A stretch of 64,000 nucleotides of DNA. Origin: Nibricoccus aquaticus. GTDB lineage: Bacteria > Verrucomicrobiota > Verrucomicrobiia > Opitutales > Opitutaceae. Position numbers and translations under genes: made by a program. How positions within the stretch are numbered: the first letter of the stretch is position 1; every line of letters begins with the position of its first letter. The notes beneath the pieces were generated by a model that made no database searches, was not told the DNA's origin, and was given only the letters and a program-made list of their open reading frames with translations. Positions 59,386 through 64,000 of this stretch are shown one piece after another. The stretch covers positions 744,001-808,000 of the forward strand of contig NZ_CP023344.1 of NCBI RefSeq assembly GCF_002310495.1, given 5' to 3'.

Positions 59386-59721
59386 ATGGCCCCTCCCTTT
59401 GCGTCCCCGACGCCCGCGTCCTCACCTTCCTCCGAATCGCCCCCGCCCGGCAGCATCGCCGCTTGGCGCATCTTCCTTCGCTTTATCGGCGCACTCCTCG
59501 CCGTGGTGATCTTCACCTACTGGGCCGCCGCCGGCGCCAACACCGGCTTCACCAAAGACAAGATCGCCCTCAAGAAAACCGACGAAGTCACCGGCATCGA
59601 ATTCGTCGAGTATCAGGACCACTTCCTCCCCGGCATTGAGTTTCTCGCCGCCGGCACCGGCCTGGGCCTGGCCCTCATCGCCATCACTTTCTTCCGCAAG
59701 AAAACCAAACACACATCATGA
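59386..59721 (+). CDS. Small two-helix membrane protein, unknown
   Basis: 111 residues from ATG 59386; the frame upstream runs through the repeat array. A Pro/Ser-rich N-terminal segment is followed by a helix (WRIFLRFIGALLAVVIFTYW), a charged loop, and a second helix (GIEFLAAGTGLGLALIAITF) then KKTKHTS. No family recognised. Its last bases overlap the start of the YceI gene (ATGA), so the two are co-translated. Confidence 0.62.
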   Translation: MAPPFASPTPASSPSSESPPPGSIAAWRIFLRFIGALLAVVIFTYWAAAGANTGFTKDKIALKKTDEVTGIEFVEYQDHFLPGIEFLAAGTGLGLALIAITFFRKKTKHTS

Positions 59722-60335
59722 AAAAAATCCTGTCCACCGGCCTCATGGCCCTCGGTCTCTCCAGCGCGCTTCTCGCCGCTCCCATCTCCTTCGATTTCAA
59801 AGATCCCAAGGGCGTCAACGCCGCCTCCTTCCACCTCGACGCCCTCCTCGAGCCCATCTCCGGCTCCGCCAACGGCGTTACCGGCACCGTCTCCTTCGAT
59901 CCCTCCGCCCCCGGCTCCACGACCGGCAAGATAGTCGTCGCCGCCAATACGCTCACCGTCACCAACTCCACGATGACCGAGCATCTCCGTGGCGGTCAGT
60001 GGCTCGATGTCGCCGCCAACCCCGAGATCAGCTTCGAACTCGCCTCGCTCGCCAATGTGAAGACCAGCGGCAACACCACCACCGCCGACGCCACCGGTAA
60101 GTTCACCCTCCACGGCGTCACCAAAGACATCACCGTCCCCGTGACCCTCACCTTCCTCCCCGACGCCCTCGAAAAGCGCACCAAGCCCGGCAACAAAGGC
60201 GACATCCTCGTCGTCCGCACCAAGTTCACCATCAAACGCGCCGACTACGGCATCAAGCCCGGCCAGATGGAAGACAAAGTCTCGCCCGAGATCGAAATCT
60301 CCCTCGCCATCGCCGGCAGCGCCCCGAAAGCCTGA
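59718..60335 (+). CDS. YceI-family periplasmic protein
   Basis: 205 residues, signal peptide MKKILSTGLMALGLSSALLA. The YceI lipocalin-like barrel is shown by ISFDFKDPKGVNAASFHLDA, VTGTVSFDPSA, MTEHLRGGQWLDVAANPEI and GKFTLHGVTKDITVPVTLTF. YceI proteins bind isoprenoid or amphiphilic ligands and are often tied to respiratory or stress functions. A membrane partner precedes it with a 4-bp overlap, as is common with cytochrome b561-type partners, though this one is not a cytochrome. Confidence 0.9.
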   Translation: MKKILSTGLMALGLSSALLAAPISFDFKDPKGVNAASFHLDALLEPISGSANGVTGTVSFDPSAPGSTTGKIVVAANTLTVTNSTMTEHLRGGQWLDVAANPEISFELASLANVKTSGNTTTADATGKFTLHGVTKDITVPVTLTFLPDALEKRTKPGNKGDILVVRTKFTIKRADYGIKPGQMEDKVSPEIEISLAIAGSAPKA

Positions 60336-60391
60336 CGCACTCGCGCCCCTCGGCGCCTTTCACTCCTCCCCCTTCACCATTCACTCTTCTC

Positions 60392-60420
60392 AGGACGGCC
60401 CCAAAAAGGCCGTCCTTTTT
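60392..60420 (+). terminator. Rho-independent terminator of the YceI transcript
   Basis: Stem AGGACGGCC / GGCCGTCCT with a 7-nt loop and a T run. It begins 57 bp after the YceI stop. A TTCAC/CTTC-rich phrase (60359-60391) lies just before it. Confidence 0.92.
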
Positions 60421-60440
60421 CATGCCCGCACACGACGGCC

Positions 60441-60568
60441 ATATCCGCCCAATCCCGTTAATCCTCTTAATCCTGTCCAAAAACTCCGCCCCACTCCACC
60501 CGCGCTCGGCCCCGTTCCTTCAACATTCAAACTTTCACCCTTCACCCTTCTCCCCTCACTCTTCACAA
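60441..60568 (+). repeat. Phrase repeats, family C and family G
   Basis: CCCAATCCCGTTAATCCTCT and TAATCCTGTCCAAAAA (C), then CAAACTTTCACCCTTCACCC and CTTCTCCCCTCACTCTTCAC (G, a TTCACCC phrase). The C element is the third copy of that family in the window. The G element recalls 60359-60391. Confidence 0.6.
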
Positions 60569-60576
60569 CACGACCC

Positions 60577-60939
60577 ATGCCCGACGCCGACGACATCCAA
60601 TCCCTCATCGAAGACGCCACCTTCGACTACACCATGGGCGACCACGACACCGCCCTCGCCAAACTCGCCCGCGCCACCGAGCAATCCCCCGCCTCCTTCG
60701 AAGCCTGGCACGCCCTCGCCGAAATCAATTTCAGCCTCCGCCGCTTCGACAACGCCCTCCACGCCGCCGAACAAGGCCTGGCCCTCCGCCCCGACGACCT
60801 CTTCATCAACACCACCCTCTCCCGCATCTGGATGGAAAAAGGCGACAAAACCACCGCCGAAAAATACGGCGCCCAGGCCAAAATGCTCAGCTGGAAAGAC
60901 CAGCTGAAAAACCCCGCCAATTACACCGGCGGCCTGTAA
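60577..60939 (+). CDS. TPR-repeat protein
   Basis: 120 residues. Two to three TPR units are readable: DYTMGDHDTALAKLARATEQ, EAWHALAEINFSLRRFDNAL and HAAEQGLALRPDDLFINTTL, with the usual A/G/Y/P positions. TPR domains mediate protein contacts. The partner is unknown. Likely cytosolic, as no signal peptide is seen. Confidence 0.85.
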   Translation: MPDADDIQSLIEDATFDYTMGDHDTALAKLARATEQSPASFEAWHALAEINFSLRRFDNALHAAEQGLALRPDDLFINTTLSRIWMEKGDKTTAEKYGAQAKMLSWKDQLKNPANYTGGL

Positions 60940-60969
60940 GAAGTCCCGGCAACAGTCGTATTACCACTG

Positions 60970-61410
60970 ATGCTCCCCGGCAAATTCGCACGCATCCGGC
61001 TCCTCACCTACCTCGTTCTTACAGCCCTGATCGCCTGGCACTTTTACGGGAGAAAGCGCGTCATCGAGACCAGTCTCTCCGCACTGCCTTTCCCAGAAAT
61101 AGTCGCGACCGATCTCCGCAAGCCCGACATCCCCCGCCTTGATCGTCCGCAGGATTTCCCCGCGCTCTACCGCGACCCCGTAGTCACCGTCAGCAAAGCC
61201 ATCGAAGAAACCGGACTACGCCCCTCCGAGTACTGGGTCGAGCTCCGCTTGGAAGACTCCGGCCGCCGGTTGGATTTCTCGCTCTGGCATGAAAGCATCG
61301 TCGGCGAAAACTATAGCAACGAATTCAAAGGCGACATCAGCGGAAAGAGCCGGACCGTCGAGTACGACGCCTTGTCCGGAAAAGTGGTGAAAATTTCCAG
61401 CTGGCGATAA
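60970..61410 (+). CDS. Membrane-anchored protein, unknown function
   Basis: 146 residues with one N-terminal helix (IRLLTYLVLTALIAWHFYG) and a soluble domain with alternating polar and hydrophobic strands (YWVELRLEDSGRRLDFSLWH). No family recognised. It lies 30 bp after the TPR gene and its stop abuts the end of the convergent ATPase (no gap). Confidence 0.6.
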   Translation: MLPGKFARIRLLTYLVLTALIAWHFYGRKRVIETSLSALPFPEIVATDLRKPDIPRLDRPQDFPALYRDPVVTVSKAIEETGLRPSEYWVELRLEDSGRRLDFSLWHESIVGENYSNEFKGDISGKSRTVEYDALSGKVVKISSWR

Positions 61411-63387
61411 TCACTCCACCCCGCTCGACCGCATCGCCCGCACGCTCACCCACACGCTCGATCCTACCATCAGCAACGCCGCCGCCACAGGGTGCAACAC
61501 CCCGCCCGCCGCCAGCCCCATGCCGATGATATTATAGACCGACGCGAACCACAGATTCCCGCGAATCCCTTTCCGCGTCGCCCGCGCCACGCGAATCGCG
61601 TGCGGCAAAAACCGCCAGTCCTCCCCCGCGAAAACCGCCATCGCCGACGCCCGCGCCAGCTCCGAACCGCCCCGCATCGCGACCGACACCTCCGCCGCGC
61701 TCATCGCCGACGCATCGTTCACCCCATCGCCAAAAAACGCCACGCACCGCCCCGCGCGCACGAGCTCCTCCACCCGTGTCTGCTTCGCCTGCGGCGTCAT
61801 CCCACCGCGCACCGTGACCTCCGCAAGCCCGCGCAACGCCCGCTCCGCCTCCGGATCGCCGCTTAACACCTCCGCCTCCACCTCCAGCGCGCGCAATCCC
61901 GCCAGCGCCTCGCCCATCCCTTCGCGCCACCGCTCGCTCAACTCCACCCGCGCCGCGATCCGCCCATCGACAAACACCCACACGTTCTTCCCCAAAACGT
62001 CCGCACGTTTCCCATCCTCACCCGCACCCACTCCGACCTCGCGCCCCAGCAACGCCAGCTCTCCCACCGCCACCTCCATCATCGCCCCTTCCGTCTCGCT
62101 CACACGCGCCACCACACCCGCACCCGGCACAATCCGCCTCTCCACCACGCGCACCACCGCCTCGCCACTCGCACTTCCCTCCGCCCGCAACGCCGCCGCC
62201 ACCGGATGCGCCAGCCCTTCCTCGACCGCCGCCACCGCCGCGCGCAACCACGCTTCCTTCGCAACAAACCCAGGCTCCACCCGCCACGCCTTTACCTCCC
62301 GCGCCTCCATCGACAACGTACCCGTTTTGTCGAGACACACGTGATCCACCCGGCCGAGCGCCTCCAGAAAATCCCCCGTCCGCGCGACGAGCCCCAGCTT
62401 CGCCAGCCGCGCCAGCCCGCCCCACACTGCCACCGGCGTCGCCAGTCCCATCGCGCACGGACACGCCACCAGCAACACCGCCATCGCGTTAAACAACGCC
62501 CGCTCCCACGGCGCATAAAACCACCACCCCGCAAACGTCCCCGCACTCACGCCCACCACCAGCGGCAAAAACCACGCCATCAACCTATCCGCCTGCGCCT
62601 GCAACCGCGACGGCGCCACCCGCGCCCGCTCCACCGCCGACAAAATCCCATCCAGCCTCCGTTCTCCCGCGTCCGCCCGGATCTCGAAACTCCCATCCAC
62701 CGAAAACGTCCCCGCCAGCACCCGCTCGCCCGGCCCGCGCGACACCGGCTGCCACTCGCCCGTCATCGACGTTTCCTGCACATACCCGCGCCCGCTCACG
62801 ATCTCCCCATCCACCGCGATCGCCGCCCCCGGCGCCACCCGCACGCTCTCCCCTCCCGTCAATTCCCTCACGCTCCTCTCCACAACCAAACCATCCGCCC
62901 CCACCACCGCACACACCTCAAACACTTCCCGCGTCCGATCCACCGCGCGCAACGCCGACACCCGGCTCCGCGCCCCGAGCATCTTCCCCGCCGTGTGGAC
63001 CACGATCAGCACCGCCACCACTTCGTAGTAAACTGATCCCGCCTTCGTGAACGTCCCGATCAGCGATCCGCTCAACGCCCCCGCCAGCGTCACCAAAAAC
63101 AACAAATCGATGCTGATCCTCCGCGCCCGCGCCGCCTCCCACGCCGACCGCACCAAGTCTCCGCCAAGAAAATACAGCGACCCCAGCGCCGCAAAAATTA
63201 AAATCCCATGCACCACGCCGTAAGCCCAAGCGTTGTCCACTTCCGATAAATTCACCGCCAGGCTGAACACCATCGCCTGCGCCGCCACCGCCAGCCCCGC
63301 CCCGATCTTCAGCCACCCGCGATCGAGCAGCCGCTGATCGGCCTGAAGCCCGGGCTCGACGTCGATGATTTCGGCAGCGTTGCTCAT
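61411..63387 (-). CDS. CPC-type P1B ATPase (copper/heavy-metal), no N-terminal HMA domain
   Basis: 658 residues from ATG 63387. Motifs: TGE actuator (TSMTGEW, about 207-212), CPC in TM (ACPCAMGLATP, Cys309/Cys311), phosphorylation DKTGT (Asp353), HP (GLAHPV) and GDGVNDASAM. The usual N-terminal heavy-metal-binding CxxC domain is absent, leaving only ~25 residues before the first helix. This form is seen in FixI/CcoI-type pumps that supply copper to cbb3 oxidase. The final helices (MGLAAGGVLHPVAAALLMVG) carry the conserved MSS-like region. Confidence 0.88.
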   Translation of the reverse strand: MSNAAEIIDVEPGLQADQRLLDRGWLKIGAGLAVAAQAMVFSLAVNLSEVDNAWAYGVVHGILIFAALGSLYFLGGDLVRSAWEAARARRISIDLLFLVTLAGALSGSLIGTFTKAGSVYYEVVAVLIVVHTAGKMLGARSRVSALRAVDRTREVFEVCAVVGADGLVVERSVRELTGGESVRVAPGAAIAVDGEIVSGRGYVQETSMTGEWQPVSRGPGERVLAGTFSVDGSFEIRADAGERRLDGILSAVERARVAPSRLQAQADRLMAWFLPLVVGVSAGTFAGWWFYAPWERALFNAMAVLLVACPCAMGLATPVAVWGGLARLAKLGLVARTGDFLEALGRVDHVCLDKTGTLSMEAREVKAWRVEPGFVAKEAWLRAAVAAVEEGLAHPVAAALRAEGSASGEAVVRVVERRIVPGAGVVARVSETEGAMMEVAVGELALLGREVGVGAGEDGKRADVLGKNVWVFVDGRIAARVELSERWREGMGEALAGLRALEVEAEVLSGDPEAERALRGLAEVTVRGGMTPQAKQTRVEELVRAGRCVAFFGDGVNDASAMSAAEVSVAMRGGSELARASAMAVFAGEDWRFLPHAIRVARATRKGIRGNLWFASVYNIIGMGLAAGGVLHPVAAALLMVGSSVWVSVRAMRSSGVE

Positions 63388-63476
63388 GAGATAAACGGAA
63401 CCCGGGACCGTGCCCGCCGTCGCATTCACCGTCAACGCCCGCGCCTCATCACCGCCTCTCTCGACACACGCTCACC

Positions 63477-64000
63477 ATGAAACTCCCTCGCCGCCTCCCC
63501 ACCTTCCTCGCCGTCACCTTCTCCGCCCTCGCGCTCTCCGCGCACGCCGGCAGTACCGTCACCGGTGTCATCGTCGTCCCCTACGAGGGCCAGCGCTCCA
63601 CTTCCATCGCCCTCGTGCAACCCGCCGACTACGTCTGCGCCACCGTCGCCATCTCCAGCCGCGAAAAAGACTCCGCCCGCCAGGCCGACGACGTCCGCAA
63701 CACCGTCAACCTCCTCTCCGCCACCATCGCCAAAACTCCCCGCCTCCAGATCCACCAAGGCCCCCTCCGCTTCTTCTCCACCGGCGGCAGCGGAAAAATT
63801 TTCTCCAGCACCAGCTACGGCGGCTCCTCCCAACTCTCCACCAGCGTCCGCATCCTCTACAAACTCGACGACCCCGAGCACGACGCCTTCTCCGCCTCCG
63901 TCGCCGTCCGCAAACTCGTCGACGAACTCAAATCCCCCGCCCAGACCGACGTCCGCATCGTCTCCGTCACCCTCGCCGTCGACTCCCCCGAACGTCAGCG
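63477..64000 (+). CDS. Secreted protein, partial at window end
   Basis: At least 174 residues from ATG 63477, open to the edge. A signal peptide (LPTFLAVTFSALALSAHA) leads to a domain with strand/helix repeats (YVCATVAISSREKDSARQAD, DDVRNTVNLLSATIA). This recalls SIMPL/DUF541-type periplasmic domains, but the match is weak. It is divergent from the ATPase, 89 bp away. Confidence 0.6.
   Translation, partial: MKLPRRLPTFLAVTFSALALSAHAGSTVTGVIVVPYEGQRSTSIALVQPADYVCATVAISSREKDSARQADDVRNTVNLLSATIAKTPRLQIHQGPLRFFSTGGSGKIFSSTSYGGSSQLSTSVRILYKLDDPEHDAFSASVAVRKLVDELKSPAQTDVRIVSVTLAVDSPERQ

Noticed and set aside
1-64000. CRISPR arrays, prophage or insertion sequences
   Set aside because: No evenly spaced direct repeats with unique spacers, no transposase, integrase or phage structural gene is readable. 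The repeats present are short-period and interspersed.

Overview
The window is about 64 kb of high-GC DNA from a bacterium that looks like a member of the Verrucomicrobiota, probably near the Opitutaceae. This is an inference from three things: secreted pectate lyases ending in a verrucomicrobial-type C-terminal domain, a sorting-tail-like Gly-rich C-terminus, and the mix of PL1/PL5 lyases, xylulokinase, NamZ and a DUF3516 helicase. No rRNA is present to settle it. About 65 protein genes, three tRNAs (Arg-TCT, Asp-GTC, Cys-GCA), several clear Rho-independent terminators and many intergenic repeats can be supported. Several genes appear to start at GTG.

Layout. Positions 1-6,900 hold a partial TauE/SafE membrane protein, ApaG, a VOC protein, a beta-CASP nuclease, an inositol-phosphatase-like enzyme, an alpha/beta hydrolase and xylulokinase. 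Positions 7,100-17,700 are a polysaccharide region: two large secreted PL1 pectate lyases, a DUF3516 superfamily II helicase, a secreted carbohydrate-esterase-like hydrolase and an MFS transporter. Then come argH, tRNAs, SelO, a low-GC KAP-type NTPase beside a tRNA-like 3' fragment, and a glutamate symporter. Positions 25,700-34,900 are a patchwork of small soluble enzymes (cupin, PPOX, GFA, L,D-transpeptidase, DUF1697), a PIN/NYN protein and a FliA-like sigma factor. Positions 35,000-49,400 carry AMP nucleosidase, a polysaccharide deacetylase, NamZ, a LacI regulator, a PL5 alginate lyase, xseA, a VTT membrane protein, a STAS protein, aconitase, a peroxiredoxin and tyrS.

Positions 49,450-56,810 are a co-oriented ten-gene iron-uptake cluster on the minus strand. 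In transcription order it reads: a 56-residue protein, a Cys-rich protein, a flavodoxin, a 30-residue membrane peptide, an AraC regulator, DUF4198, a TonB siderophore receptor, DUF3649, a PepSY membrane protein and DUF3325. Two of its promoters share a tandem 21-bp direct repeat at the same distance from the start codon and from a matching -10 element. This is the most coherent regulatory finding. Positions 56,900-59,100 hold a probable zinc-handling trio: a His-rich lipoprotein, a 102-residue protein and a COG0523 GTPase. The right end has YceI, a TPR protein, a CPC-type P1B ATPase without an N-terminal metal-binding domain, and a truncated secreted protein.

Throughout the gaps run several families of short repeats built from near-copies of an 8-9 nt phrase, often joined into composite arrays, plus a hairpin family beginning TTCCGnnGTAGG. 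All legible phrase repeats read in the same orientation on the given strand whatever the direction of the neighbouring genes. In two places they extend into, or lengthen, open reading frames.
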